In this document: in pieces, positions 50,198 through 58,455 of the stretch
Numbering within the stretch: the stretch's first letter is position 1
How the letters are laid out: every line of letters starts with the position of its first letter
Notes under the pieces: model-generated
Databases searched by the model: none
What the model was told of the DNA's origin: nothing
The model's input: only the letters and a program-made list of their open reading frames with translations
Made by a program: the position numbers and the translations under genes
Assembly: GCA_026645575.1 (NCBI GenBank)
Contig: JAPKMW010000001.1
Location: 124,001 to 188,000, forward strand
Direction: 5' to 3'
Length of the DNA: 64,000 nucleotides
Source: Caldilineaceae bacterium
GTDB lineage: Bacteria > Chloroflexota > Anaerolineae > Caldilineales > Caldilineaceae

Positions 50198-52582
50198 ATG
50201 CCAAACACCGCAGATTTTCCACAACAAATCGGCCCCTATCGCATTGAAGCTGTCGTCGGGCAGGGCGTTAGCGCCACCGTGTACCGGGCGTTTGATACGC
50301 TCTATGATCGCGTGGTCGCCCTGAAAGTGTTGCCGCCCCATCTGGCCGAAGACACCAATTATGTGCGCCGCTTTATCACCGCCGGACGCGAGGCTGCGCG
50401 TTTGCGTCATCTCCACATTGTCCAGGTCTTTGATGCCGGTCAGATGGCGGGCGTCACCTACATTGCCCAAGAGTATGTGGAAGGCGGCACCCTGGCCGAA
50501 CGGCTGAACACCCGCCCTCAGCCCTTTACCCTCTTTGAAGCGGAACAAGTCGTGGCGCAGCTGGCCCAGGCGCTCGACTATGCCCACCAGCAGGGGGAGG
50601 TTCATGGCAACCTCAACCCCAACAACCTGCTCTTTACATTGGATGGTCGCGTTAAAGTGGCCGATTTTTGTCTGACCCAACTGCTGCCGGCGGCGGATCC
50701 CTTCTACTTCCCGGCCCGCGTCTCGACCTTTATGGCGCCGGAACAGGCCCGCGGCGAACAGCGCATTGACCAGCGTGCTGACATCTACAGCCTGGGTATT
50801 CTCACCTATCTGATGCTGACCGCCCGGCCCCCGTTCCATGCCGATAATCCATTAGCCTTAGCCCGCAAGATCATTGATGATGAAGCGCCCGTCGAAACCA
50901 TCGCACCTGGACGAATGGTGCCGCGCGTCGTTCATGCCCTACAACGGGTGCTGGCAAAACAACCGCTGATGCGCTATCAACAGGCTGGCAGCTTTGCCCA
51001 AGCTTTTTTGCATGGTGAGCCACCACCGCCACCCATTGTCGAGGAACCGGTGTCATCGGCCACGCTGTTACCACCCTCAACGCCGGCTACACCTCCCTTG
51101 GCGACAGCGGAAGTAACGCCGGTGACACTCGTACCACCGACGCCGGCTTACACCTATGCCCATGCCCGCCGGCAACCACGGGAACCGCAGGTGACGCCGC
51201 GCTTTGTTTCATTTCCCCTCCTCGCGACCATCACGTTGCTGGTGTCAGCCCTCACGTTGACGCGCCTGGCGTGGACAAACTGGGCGCAACCCATCTTAGA
51301 CAGCGTGCGCACTCCAGCGATTGGCGCCCCGTTGCAAACCGCCCAAGGCTTAACCCCGCCTTTCCCTCCAACGTTGTTGACCCTTGCCGGCAGCCAACCG
51401 TTGACCGAAATCGCCTTGGGCACCGCCGCCAATACAATGGTAGTCGCCATGAGCAGCGCCGAACAAAATGGCGCACTGGCTGCTTTGGTCGGCACACAAG
51501 ATGCACCGCCAACGGTGCGGGTCTTACCGTCATCCACTTCCACCGATACACCGGAACCCCCCACGCCAACGGCTACGTTGCCACCCCCAACGGATACGCC
51601 AGCGCCTACACCTTCCGACACACCAACAACGGCGCCATCGCCGACTGATACGCCCACTGAACCCCCAACGGCGACGCCCACCCAAACGCCGACGGAAACG
51701 CCAACTGAATTGTCACCCACAGCGCCACCCGCAGTGACAGCGGTGGGTGAACTGGGGGGACGGATTGCCTACACGCGCTGGGATGCCGCCCGTGATCGTT
51801 ATGATTTAGTCTTTTATTCCCTGGCGACTGGCGAAAGCTGGCCGATTGTGCGCAACCGCCGCCAACCAGACTTTAGTCCGCAGAACAACCTGGCCGCCAA
51901 CGGCGATAGTGGGGCAATCGATAATGTGGTGTTAATGGGCCCGAACGGCGAAGATCCGGTGCCGATCAGCGCCTATGCGGAAGATGCCCATCCGCACTGG
52001 GCGCCCACAGGCAAAATGTTAGTTTTCGACTCAACTCGCGTCGGCGATGGTCGGCGGCGGCTCTACTTGCACAACGACACCGACTATGCCCAACCCATCG
52101 GCCCGATGATGTTTGAAGCGTGGGAACTCTTTGGCGCCTACCCGGTCTTCTTGCTGGACAGCCGCATTGCCTATAACGGCTGCGATGTTTGGGAGAACGC
52201 CAGCAATTGCGGTATCTTCCTGGTCGGCACCGACGGCAGCAAACCGACCTCCGTCACCCGTTGGCCGGGCGACATTCCAACCGACAACCTGGGCTATGAG
52301 ATCCTCGCCATGTCCAACCGCAACGGCAACTGGGACATCTATCGCATCAACCCCAATAGCGGCGCCGCCATCCAACTGACCGACAGCGCCGGCCAAGACG
52401 GTCTGGCCACTGCCTCGCCCGATGGCGACTACATCGCCTTTGTCACCAATCGCGACGGCCGATGGTCGGTCTACGCCATGCGCACCGACGGCAGCGACCA
52501 ACGCAAACTTTTCGACCTTGATGCCAGTTACGGCAGCGGCAGCCGTGACTGGCTGGAAGAGCGGATTTCGTGGGGACGGTGA
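50198..52582 (+). CDS. Predicted transmembrane pseudokinase with extracellular WD40-like propeller
   Basis: A 794-residue protein. Residues 14-275 have a Ser/Thr kinase fold with an intact Gly loop (GQGVSATV, 21-28), Lys43 in VALKVL, Glu64 in the C-helix and MAPEQARG. However, the catalytic loop reads HGNLNPNN (136-143): the Asp of HRD is Asn138 and the loop Lys is Asn140; and DFG is DFC (156-158). ATP binding may remain, but phosphotransfer looks disabled. A Pro/Thr-rich part, one membrane helix (about 336-360), a long Thr/Pro linker (about 445-515) and a PD40-type propeller (FDSTRVGDGRRRLYLHNDTD, ILAMSNRNGNWDIYRINPNS, IAFVTNRDGRWSVYAMRTDG) follow. Start is the ATG at 50198; no clear Shine-Dalgarno box is present. 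It probably senses an outside signal. Confidence 0.87.
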   Translation: MPNTADFPQQIGPYRIEAVVGQGVSATVYRAFDTLYDRVVALKVLPPHLAEDTNYVRRFITAGREAARLRHLHIVQVFDAGQMAGVTYIAQEYVEGGTLAERLNTRPQPFTLFEAEQVVAQLAQALDYAHQQGEVHGNLNPNNLLFTLDGRVKVADFCLTQLLPAADPFYFPARVSTFMAPEQARGEQRIDQRADIYSLGILTYLMLTARPPFHADNPLALARKIIDDEAPVETIAPGRMVPRVVHALQRVLAKQPLMRYQQAGSFAQAFLHGEPPPPPIVEEPVSSATLLPPSTPATPPLATAEVTPVTLVPPTPAYTYAHARRQPREPQVTPRFVSFPLLATITLLVSALTLTRLAWTNWAQPILDSVRTPAIGAPLQTAQGLTPPFPPTLLTLAGSQPLTEIALGTAANTMVVAMSSAEQNGALAALVGTQDAPPTVRVLPSSTSTDTPEPPTPTATLPPPTDTPAPTPSDTPTTAPSPTDTPTEPPTATPTQTPTETPTELSPTAPPAVTAVGELGGRIAYTRWDAARDRYDLVFYSLATGESWPIVRNRRQPDFSPQNNLAANGDSGAIDNVVLMGPNGEDPVPISAYAEDAHPHWAPTGKMLVFDSTRVGDGRRRLYLHNDTDYAQPIGPMMFEAWELFGAYPVFLLDSRIAYNGCDVWENASNCGIFLVGTDGSKPTSVTRWPGDIPTDNLGYEILAMSNRNGNWDIYRINPNSGAAIQLTDSAGQDGLATASPDGDYIAFVTNRDGRWSVYAMRTDGSDQRKLFDLDASYGSGSRDWLEERISWGR

Positions 52583-52608
52583 AACTGACAAGGTGACAAG
52601 GTGAAGCT

Positions 52609-52669
52609 GTGACTGGGAAACTAGACGGCTATGTCCTCCTGTCCTCCTGTCCTCCTGTCACCCAGTCAC
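52609..52669. terminator. Hairpin region between convergent genes, with CTCCTGTC repeats
   Basis: GTGACTGGG (52609-52617) pairs with CCCAGTCAC (52661-52669). Between them GTCCTCCT occurs three times in tandem (52633-52656). AACTAGACGGCTATGTC here nearly repeats AACTAGACGACTATGTC at 61433-61449, another convergent junction. The right arm reaches the last codons of the oxidoreductase gene. Confidence 0.5.
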
Positions 52670-53754
52670 GGCTGCACCCACCGTGTCTCCCGCGCGCTCT
52701 GGCGGGCGGCGTCGAGATAGCGTTGGACGGCAAGACCGTCGTAAAAACTGGCCGGTTCTTGGGGCAAGGTTTCCCCGGCGGGGAGCGCTTCGGCCAGCCG
52801 TTTGGCAAGGTAGTAGCTGGCAATGATAAAGGGCGATTTGCCCTGAAGATCGGCGATTTCGGCGGGTGGGAAGCCGGTTTCGATGGGTTGCCATTGGCCT
52901 TGGTGCAAGGCATCGCCCTGGGCGCCCCAGAGGCGATCCTGGTTATCCAGGCGGAGGGCGCCTTTGGTGCCGATGGCGGTAATCGTCATGCCGTAGCCGC
53001 CCGGAGTTATACTGCTCACGGTGATCGTCCCTTGGGCATGGTTGGCAAAACGGAGCAAGAGGTGGGCGTGATCATCCGCCGTCACCGGTTGGGTGATACC
53101 AGTGGCTGGATCTTGGCGGCGTGTATGGCCGATTTGCAATTGCGCGGTCAGATTATCAATGCGCCCGACTAGCCAGCGTGCCAGGTCGAGCAGATGACTG
53201 CCGACGGCCCCCAACATCCCGCCGCCCCGCTCTGCATCAGCCAACCAGCCCCACGGTAGATCAGCCTTCAGTCGTTCGCTCCCCAGTCGATCCAGGTGAA
53301 GCGCAATTAGTTCGCCTGTATAGCCTTCGCGCAGGAGGCGGCGTAGATGAATCCGCTGGGGATGAAAGCGCAGTTCATGGTCGATAATGGCAAGCTGATT
53401 GGGGGCCGCTTGCGCAGCGGCCAACATCGCTTCGGCTTCGCTCACATTGCGCGCCATCGGTTTTTCACAGATCACATGTTTGCCGGCCTGCAATGCGGCA
53501 ATCGCCATCTCGGCATGAAGATGGGGCGGCGTGACAATGCTCACGACATCGACTGTCGGCGCGGCGATTAGTTCACGCCAATCCGTATAAACCTCTGGGA
53601 TGGTCAATTGCTGCGCCACTCGTTGTGCGTTGGCTGGGTTGCCGGAACTGATTGCCTGGGCGACCAACCCACCCCGCCGAAACATGGGAATCTGTACCCG
53701 TTCTGTCCAACCGGCGCCAATAAAGCCAACCCGGATCTCTTTTTGTGTAGACAT
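52666..53754 (-). CDS. Gfo/Idh/MocA family NAD(P)-dependent oxidoreductase
   Basis: A 362-residue two-domain dehydrogenase. The N-terminal Rossmann domain has VGFIGAGWTERVQIPMFRR, DVVSIVTPPHLHAEMAIAAL and the family's EKP motif in HVICEKPMARNVSEAEAML. The C-terminal alpha/beta domain has GGGMLGAVGSHLLDLARWLV with the catalytic-His region. The dinucleotide loop ends Trp-Thr-Glu-Arg, slightly unlike the usual GxGxxG. The gene is convergent with the kinase-like gene and apart from the glycosyltransferases downstream by 326 bp. Substrates in this family are sugars, inositols or bile pigments; none can be singled out. Confidence 0.9.
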   Translation of the reverse strand: MSTQKEIRVGFIGAGWTERVQIPMFRRGGLVAQAISSGNPANAQRVAQQLTIPEVYTDWRELIAAPTVDVVSIVTPPHLHAEMAIAALQAGKHVICEKPMARNVSEAEAMLAAAQAAPNQLAIIDHELRFHPQRIHLRRLLREGYTGELIALHLDRLGSERLKADLPWGWLADAERGGGMLGAVGSHLLDLARWLVGRIDNLTAQLQIGHTRRQDPATGITQPVTADDHAHLLLRFANHAQGTITVSSITPGGYGMTITAIGTKGALRLDNQDRLWGAQGDALHQGQWQPIETGFPPAEIADLQGKSPFIIASYYLAKRLAEALPAGETLPQEPASFYDGLAVQRYLDAARQSARETRWVQP

Positions 53755-54080
53755 GTTGTCTCCCTTCTAACACACAGCGCGACTACAAGGGCGCGCTCTA
53801 TGTGTAATAAGCTAGGCTAATCCACAAAATTGATTATCCCGTAGGGGGCGACCGCAAGGGTACGCCCTCTACGGGATGGATATTTTATTGCTTGGAATAA
53901 CCCCAAGACACGACCGCGGCGCCCAGTGGATTCCCGGGACAGGAACGGATGTCTGCACCGTCCAAAATGGATATCAACACAAGGTCTGTTATTTTTGAAT
54001 GAACCTCTCTGTTTTGTCGGTTTTCGCTCTGTCGCCAGTCAATCCGTTCCTACCTTCATCTGTTGTCGTGTGGTGCGCCC
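53755..54080. other. Intergenic region with family B repeat
   Basis: No gene is seen in these 326 bp. The left part holds an imperfect hairpin (CACACAGCGCG near 53770 against CGCGCTCTATGTG near 53792) and the family B element at 53813-53899. Nothing further was recognised between 53900 and 54080. Confidence 0.5.
53813..53899. repeat. Dispersed element family B, long-core copy
   Basis: Ends GGCTAATCCACAAAAT and ATTTTATTGCTTGGAATA match 14684-14740. The core differs: a hairpin CCCGTAGGGGGCG against TACGCCCTCTACGGG with a short loop replaces the shorter core of the other copy, adding about 30 bp. Confidence 0.65.
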
Positions 54081-55331
54081 TTAGGGTTCTGACTCGTGCA
54101 ATTGTTGATAGACGCTTTCCAGGCGGGGAATGATGGCCTCCCAACTGTAGTGTTGTTTGACAAAGTGGTTGGCGTTGACGCCCAACTGCTTGCTCAACCA
54201 CCCGGCGTTGTTGGCGTCTTCGAGGAGCCGTAGCACAGCAGCAGCAAAGGTGACGGGGGTGTCGGCCAGCAACAACTCCTGACCATCGCTTACCCCCAGC
54301 CCTTCGACCCCAAGCGTCGTGCTGACGATTGCTTTGTGATGCAACATGGCGTCTAGCACCTTGAACCGTGTACCGCCGCCCACGCGCAGAGGGACAACAT
54401 AGACTGTCGCCGCTGCGAAATAGGGAACCACTGATTCGACCGCGCCCGTGATCTCAATGGCTGGGGTATCGCGTAGGCGATCCAGCCGGGGATGCGGGTT
54501 CATGCCAACAATCTGAAAGCGTACTTCAGGCGCTTTCAGTAGAATCGATGGCAACACCTCATCGGCAAACCATAACACAGCGTCCACGTTGGGGCGATAG
54601 TCCATTTTGCCGGTGAAGAGGAGCGTGGGAGTGGCGGGTGGCGGGTGGTGGGTGGCGGGCGTTGAGTTGGCCTGATCGATGTTAATGCCATTGGCAATCA
54701 TGGCAATGGTGGTGTCAGGAGCCAAGCGTTGAAGCGCTGCTTGATCGACCGGGCTAACGGCCAGGACAGCGTCGGCGCGTTGACAGATCTGGCGTTCATA
54801 GCGGCGTAGCTTTTGCCATTGGATCAGACTGTAAGCGGCCGCCGGCCAGCGTTTGGGGTGGCGCAGATCTGTCAACGCATTGCGTTGTTGGAGCAGATAT
54901 TCGCAATTATGATCATCAAAGATGAGGTATGGCCGCTGCGTCCCCGCCGATTGGTGAGCGAGCGCATGAAAGCCATATTGCGCCATCTCGATTCCTTCAA
55001 CTTGGACAAGATCATAACCATCGGCCAACCAGCTTTGCACAAGTGTGTGCATCGCCGGACTTTCCAGCCGGAGCGCCATGTCGGGGAAGGGGCTGCGCAG
55101 CGTATCGATGGCCCGTTGCTGGGCCGAACGCACCGGCTGCGGCAAATAGGCAATGCGGCGACAGGCGTGGTAGAGTGGACTGTTATGATCCGGCTCTTGC
55201 TCTGGGGTGACAAAGGTCAGCAAATCAATGATATGCCGTTCTGCCAAATGACGGATCAGGCCATCGTTACGGATGGTCGTACCTTGACGGGGCGGGTAGG
55301 GCAGTTGTGGTGTAAGAAAGAGAATTTTCAC
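54081..55331 (-). CDS. Glycosyltransferase, GT4-like (GT-B fold)
   Basis: A 416-residue GT-B enzyme starting MKILFLTPQLPYPPRQGTT from a GTG codon at 55331. The donor domain shows TLLFTGKMDYRPNVDAVLWF, ITGAVESVVPYFAAATVYVV and GGTRFKVLDAMLHHKAIVST. N-terminus, the TGKMxY/PNV pattern and the late GG-x-K motif are shared with 7904-9190 and 9409-10665 in the main locus, so it is a third paralogue placed outside it. It begins 25 bp after the stop of the next upstream glycosyltransferase, so the two form a small operon. Confidence 0.88.
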   Translation of the reverse strand: MKILFLTPQLPYPPRQGTTIRNDGLIRHLAERHIIDLLTFVTPEQEPDHNSPLYHACRRIAYLPQPVRSAQQRAIDTLRSPFPDMALRLESPAMHTLVQSWLADGYDLVQVEGIEMAQYGFHALAHQSAGTQRPYLIFDDHNCEYLLQQRNALTDLRHPKRWPAAAYSLIQWQKLRRYERQICQRADAVLAVSPVDQAALQRLAPDTTIAMIANGINIDQANSTPATHHPPPATPTLLFTGKMDYRPNVDAVLWFADEVLPSILLKAPEVRFQIVGMNPHPRLDRLRDTPAIEITGAVESVVPYFAAATVYVVPLRVGGGTRFKVLDAMLHHKAIVSTTLGVEGLGVSDGQELLLADTPVTFAAAVLRLLEDANNAGWLSKQLGVNANHFVKQHYSWEAIIPRLESVYQQLHESEP

Positions 55332-55356
55332 GACGATGGGTCGCTATGATCATTTA

Positions 55357-56538
55357 CTAGGAAAGAGTCGTCTGTTTGTTTGACGATTGATTCGGCGTCG
55401 CACCTGGTAGCGTGTGAACAGCCGCCGGCGCACTGATGGCTTTGCGGTAGACATCCAACGTGCTACGCGCCGCCGTTTCCCAACTAAAACATTGGGCCCG
55501 TTTTAAGCCCTTTTCGCGTAGTTCAGCATGGAGAGTATCATCGCTGAGCAGACGGTGCATGGCGACTGCAATCTCCTCGCTGTCGGCGGGGTTGACCAGT
55601 AGCGCAGCATCTCCCACTACTTCGGGCAGGCTACTCGTGTTGCTGACAATCGTCGGCGTACCGCAGGCCATTGCTTCCAACGGCGGCAGCCCAAAGCCTT
55701 CATAATGAGCGGGGTGAACATGACAGCGCGCGCCGGCATAGAGTTGATGCAGATCCTCATCGCTGACCCGGCCCAGGAAAAAAGTACGGTCTTGCAAATT
55801 GAGTTTTTTTACTAGCGCAATGGTTTCTTCGTATAACCAACCGTGGCTACCGGCGAGAACCAGGGCCACTTCGCCAGGGTTATACTTTTCGCACAGGTAG
55901 TGATAAGCCTGAAGCAACCCATCCACATTTTTCCGTGGTTCGATTGTACTTACAAATAAGATATATTTGTTCGGAATCTTAAATTTGGCACACACTGCCT
56001 GTCGCGCCGGTTCAATCGCCAGCGGGGCAAAGGAGGGATTGGCCGCTTCATAGATGACACTGATCTTCTTTTCCGGCGTTCCCAGGATGCCGATGAGATC
56101 CTTTTTGGTGCTTTCACTGGGGACAATCACATGGCGGGCATGGCGCACAGCGCGGTCAATTTGGCCGTAATAGGCGGCGCTGTCTTTGGTCAAAAAATTG
56201 GGCCAGTGAAAGAACGCCAGATCATGCACGGTTATCACTGCTGGAATGGGGGAGTAGAGCGGTGCAATAAAATCGGTGCTGTGAATCAGATCCAGCGATT
56301 GCCAGAAGAGTTCAACCGGTAGGAGAAACTGTTCAAGGCGATGATGCACCGGCGCATAAAGCGTGCTGCGGCGAAAGTTTTTTTGATCGATCAGCGGCTC
56401 GCGATGTCGGCGATGTTGAAAAACGACAAATTCGTCGTGTTGATTTAGTTGGGCGAGAGCACGTAGAAGATACCAGGTATAGCGACTAATCCCAGCCGGC
56501 TGATGGTATGTCAAACGTGCATCAATGCCGATGCGCAT
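55357..56538 (-). CDS. Glycosyltransferase, GT4 family (mannosyltransferase-like)
   Basis: A 393-residue GT-B enzyme. MRIGIDARLTYHQPAGISRY is the classical N-terminus of this subgroup; the donor domain has ILFVSTIEPRKNVDGLLQAY, FFLGRVSDEDLHQLYAGARC, HPAHYEGFGLPPLEAMACG and PEVVGDAALLVNPAD. The EX7E pair is in EGFGLPPLE. I use the ATG at 56538 by family length; the frame stays open to a TTG at 56613 and an ATG at 56586, and no ribosome-binding site decides between them. It is the first gene of a two-gene unit with the glycosyltransferase at 54081. Confidence 0.87.
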   Translation of the reverse strand: MRIGIDARLTYHQPAGISRYTWYLLRALAQLNQHDEFVVFQHRRHREPLIDQKNFRRSTLYAPVHHRLEQFLLPVELFWQSLDLIHSTDFIAPLYSPIPAVITVHDLAFFHWPNFLTKDSAAYYGQIDRAVRHARHVIVPSESTKKDLIGILGTPEKKISVIYEAANPSFAPLAIEPARQAVCAKFKIPNKYILFVSTIEPRKNVDGLLQAYHYLCEKYNPGEVALVLAGSHGWLYEETIALVKKLNLQDRTFFLGRVSDEDLHQLYAGARCHVHPAHYEGFGLPPLEAMACGTPTIVSNTSSLPEVVGDAALLVNPADSEEIAVAMHRLLSDDTLHAELREKGLKRAQCFSWETAARSTLDVYRKAISAPAAVHTLPGATPNQSSNKQTTLS

Positions 56539-56798
56539 AGGCGGTTTTGGTGGCTCTCTGAGAGGTCTGCTTGTATGAACGTTCATCCCGCGGTGGTGAT
56601 CCGGTCGATACAATGGCGCCCCTACAACTTCTAATCAGTCACATACCATCATTTTACCGTTCCCTTAGGAATCGGTCAAACCGGTGAATCGATTAACGGC
56701 GCCATTTTTACGTCAAGCTTACATGGCCGAGGGTGGTCAGGGAAGGACAGGGAGACAAATAAGACGCGTTGGTACAAAGCTGAAAATGGTGGGTCGGT

Positions 56799-56827
56799 TT
56801 GAGGGGAATGGCGAAGGGTGGTATACT
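56799..56827 (+). promoter_or_regulatory. Putative promoter upstream of the coiled-coil gene
   Basis: TTGAGG (56799-56804, four of six -35 positions) and TATACT (56822-56827, five of six -10 positions) are separated by 17 bp. Transcription would start near 56834, giving a leader of about 200 bases before the ATG at 57032. Confidence 0.42.
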
Positions 56828-56900
56828 AGCCAAAGGTAGTATGCTCTACGTTGTTTTCTGATCATTGCGCTGAACAGGGTATACATAAATAAAGGAGGGG

Positions 56901-56944
56901 CGGCACGCCCTCGTGCCGATAGCGCACGCCTACGTGCGTTTTTT
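56901..56944 (+). terminator. Double hairpin with T-run in leader (attenuator-like)
   Basis: CGGCACG (56901-56907) pairs with CGTGCCG (56912-56918); then CGCACG (56923-56928) pairs with CGTGCG (56933-56938), directly followed by six T (56939-56944). The second is a normal intrinsic terminator on the plus strand, placed between the putative promoter and the coiled-coil gene. Because both hairpins contain GCACG/CGTGC arms, they can also cross-pair. Confidence 0.6.
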
Positions 56945-56970
56945 AAGAATTAGACGATTAGAACACTAGG

Positions 56971-57012
56971 TAAATGCGGCTAAGTAGATGCGGCTAAGTA
57001 GATGCGGCTAGG
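56971..57012 (+). repeat. Three tandem 14-bp repeats upstream of the coiled-coil gene
   Basis: TAAATGCGGCTAAG, TAGATGCGGCTAAG and TAGATGCGGCTAGG follow each other without gap, ending 19 bp before the ATG at 57032. They could be regulator sites or affect translation start; the sequence does not say which. Confidence 0.8.
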
Positions 57013-57031
57013 TAAATAAGGTGGGGGTCCG

Positions 57032-58357
57032 ATGGATATTGCACAGTTAGCACAGATGGTAAATTGGTTGGATGAAGAACATCGGCGTGACCGCGCTGAG
57101 ATTGCACGCTTACAACAACGGATTGAAGCCCAATCGGCTGATGTGATTGAACAAGCGCGCCGGATTCAGGAATTGGAAGCGCGGCTGGCAGCAACGCAAG
57201 GTCATTTGGGCCGCTTTAATCAGATCGAACAGTCGATCAACAATGCCAAAGTCGAGCTTGCGGCCCTGGTCGAACGGGCCGAGGAAGTTCGTTCGCAGAC
57301 GCAGCGCGAATTAGAGCGGTCGCGCCTAAGCGACCGCGAAGTCCTGAGCCGTGAAATCAGCGAAGTGCGTCGCGAACTGCCCCGCATCTCGCGCGTTGAA
57401 GAAGCGATTGAGTTACGCGCCGTGGAAGACCAACGCCTTTCTGAGTTGATCATGGGGGTGCGTAACCAGATCGGTGGTCTGGCGAAAGAGATCGAAGAGC
57501 GCACCCGCCAAATCCCCTTCCTGGCCGAACAGCGCACCAGTGACACCAAACGTATTGCGCAATTGCAACAGGAAACCGTCGAACTTTTCAAACGCACCGA
57601 AGCGGTTGCCGGTCGTCTGCCCCTCTTTGAGGAAGGCATCCGCAAGAATCAGGCCGAATATGAAAAATTACCGCCAATGGTCGAGGCGCTGCGTAATCGC
57701 CAGGTCGAGTTTATGGAACGCACCCGTGCCATGGTCGTCGATCGCGAACAGGTGTTGACCCGCTGGCAGGAAACAATCGAAGAGCAGAAGACTATTGTCG
57801 CCCAAGCCTATGAACGGGTGCAAAGCTTTGCCCAGCAGGTTGATGTGAGTCGCCGGGCCGTTAATGAAATGCAAGAATTTAAGGATCTGATTTTGCGAGA
57901 ACAGGCCCAAGTGCAAGAGTTGCAACGGCTGGCCGAAGAGCGCATCCGCCGCGAGATGGACGAATTCCGCGAAGATTTTGAGAAGAAGCGCCGCAAAGGC
58001 GAATTACGCCAGGAACATCTCTGGTCGGAACAGGACAAATACAACCGCGAAGTCGTCGAACGTTTCCCCCCGATTCACCACGACATCAAAGTGATCGAAA
58101 CGCTGGTGCAAGAGGTCTGGAAACTACAAGAATCGTACGGCAACTACTTTGTCGGCGTCGCCCAAGCGTGGCTCGAAGGCACGGAAAAGGCGATCCGCGG
58201 CCGTGATGAACAGATGCGCCACCAGCAAGAAGAATGGCAACGCCAACGCCGCAACGCCGAACTCTATGCCAGCCAGAATGCCCAACGGCGCACTAGTGGC
58301 ATCATGGTGGGCGAAGCGCCCGATTATGGTGGGTCGAATGGGTCGGCGCGCGGGTAG
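57032..58357 (+). CDS. Long coiled-coil protein of unknown function
   Basis: A 441-residue protein made almost wholly of charged heptad-type helix (Glu, Arg, Gln and Leu dominate from residue 5 to about 330), without signal peptide or membrane helix, so it should be cytoplasmic. Proline breaks recur in a similar setting: ELPRISRVEE, QIPFLAEQR, RLPLFEEG and KLPPMVEA, about 45, 35 and 17 residues apart, which suggests a repeating bundle rather than one rod. The last 100 residues (FPPIHHDIKVIETLVQEVWK onward) are more compact, and the end is Gly/Ser-rich. I recognise no named family. It ends at a good intrinsic terminator and is preceded by an attenuator-like leader, so its expression seems to be controlled separately. 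Confidence 0.85.
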   Translation: MDIAQLAQMVNWLDEEHRRDRAEIARLQQRIEAQSADVIEQARRIQELEARLAATQGHLGRFNQIEQSINNAKVELAALVERAEEVRSQTQRELERSRLSDREVLSREISEVRRELPRISRVEEAIELRAVEDQRLSELIMGVRNQIGGLAKEIEERTRQIPFLAEQRTSDTKRIAQLQQETVELFKRTEAVAGRLPLFEEGIRKNQAEYEKLPPMVEALRNRQVEFMERTRAMVVDREQVLTRWQETIEEQKTIVAQAYERVQSFAQQVDVSRRAVNEMQEFKDLILREQAQVQELQRLAEERIRREMDEFREDFEKKRRKGELRQEHLWSEQDKYNREVVERFPPIHHDIKVIETLVQEVWKLQESYGNYFVGVAQAWLEGTEKAIRGRDEQMRHQQEEWQRQRRNAELYASQNAQRRTSGIMVGEAPDYGGSNGSARG

Positions 58358-58380
58358 CTAACACATTGCTTCATTTGAGC

Positions 58381-58409
58381 AAAAGCCGGGTGTTCATCAC
58401 CCGGCTTTT
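58381..58409 (+). terminator. Intrinsic terminator of the coiled-coil gene
   Basis: AAAAGCCGGGTG (58381-58392) pairs perfectly with CACCCGGCTTTT (58398-58409) around a 5-nt loop, and the arm ends in four T. It begins 24 bp after the stop at 58357. The A/T ends make it able to work in both directions. Confidence 0.8.
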
Positions 58410-58455
58410 CTGTTATAATGAGTATAATGAGGTAGTAAGATTCAACCCGAAATTC

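Larger units (their letters stand above)
56539..57031. other. Divergent intergenic region with promoter, leader hairpins and tandem repeats
   Basis: No gene is certain in this gap. Towards the plus-strand coiled-coil gene it contains a promoter (56799-56827), two successive hairpins of which the second is followed by six T (56901-56944), and three 14-bp direct repeats (56971-57012). AAAGGAGG near 56891-56898 looks like a Shine-Dalgarno box, but no start codon follows at a proper distance. Confidence 0.5.

Noticed and set aside
51154..51720. Gly/Val-rich 188-residue minus-strand frame
   Set aside because: It is the reverse reading of the Thr/Pro linker of the pseudokinase; low complexity only.
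56834..56945. Small riboswitch in the leader of the coiled-coil gene
   Set aside because: Hairpins and a terminator are present, but I cannot match any known aptamer consensus, so only an attenuator-like leader is claimed.
56971..57012. CRISPR array at the three 14-bp repeats
   Set aside because: Units are contiguous with no spacers and too short for CRISPR repeats.
58366..58455. TTG start at 58366 for the DUF4351-like protein
   Set aside because: The extension would include the intrinsic terminator of the previous gene (58381-58409) and two TATAAT boxes.
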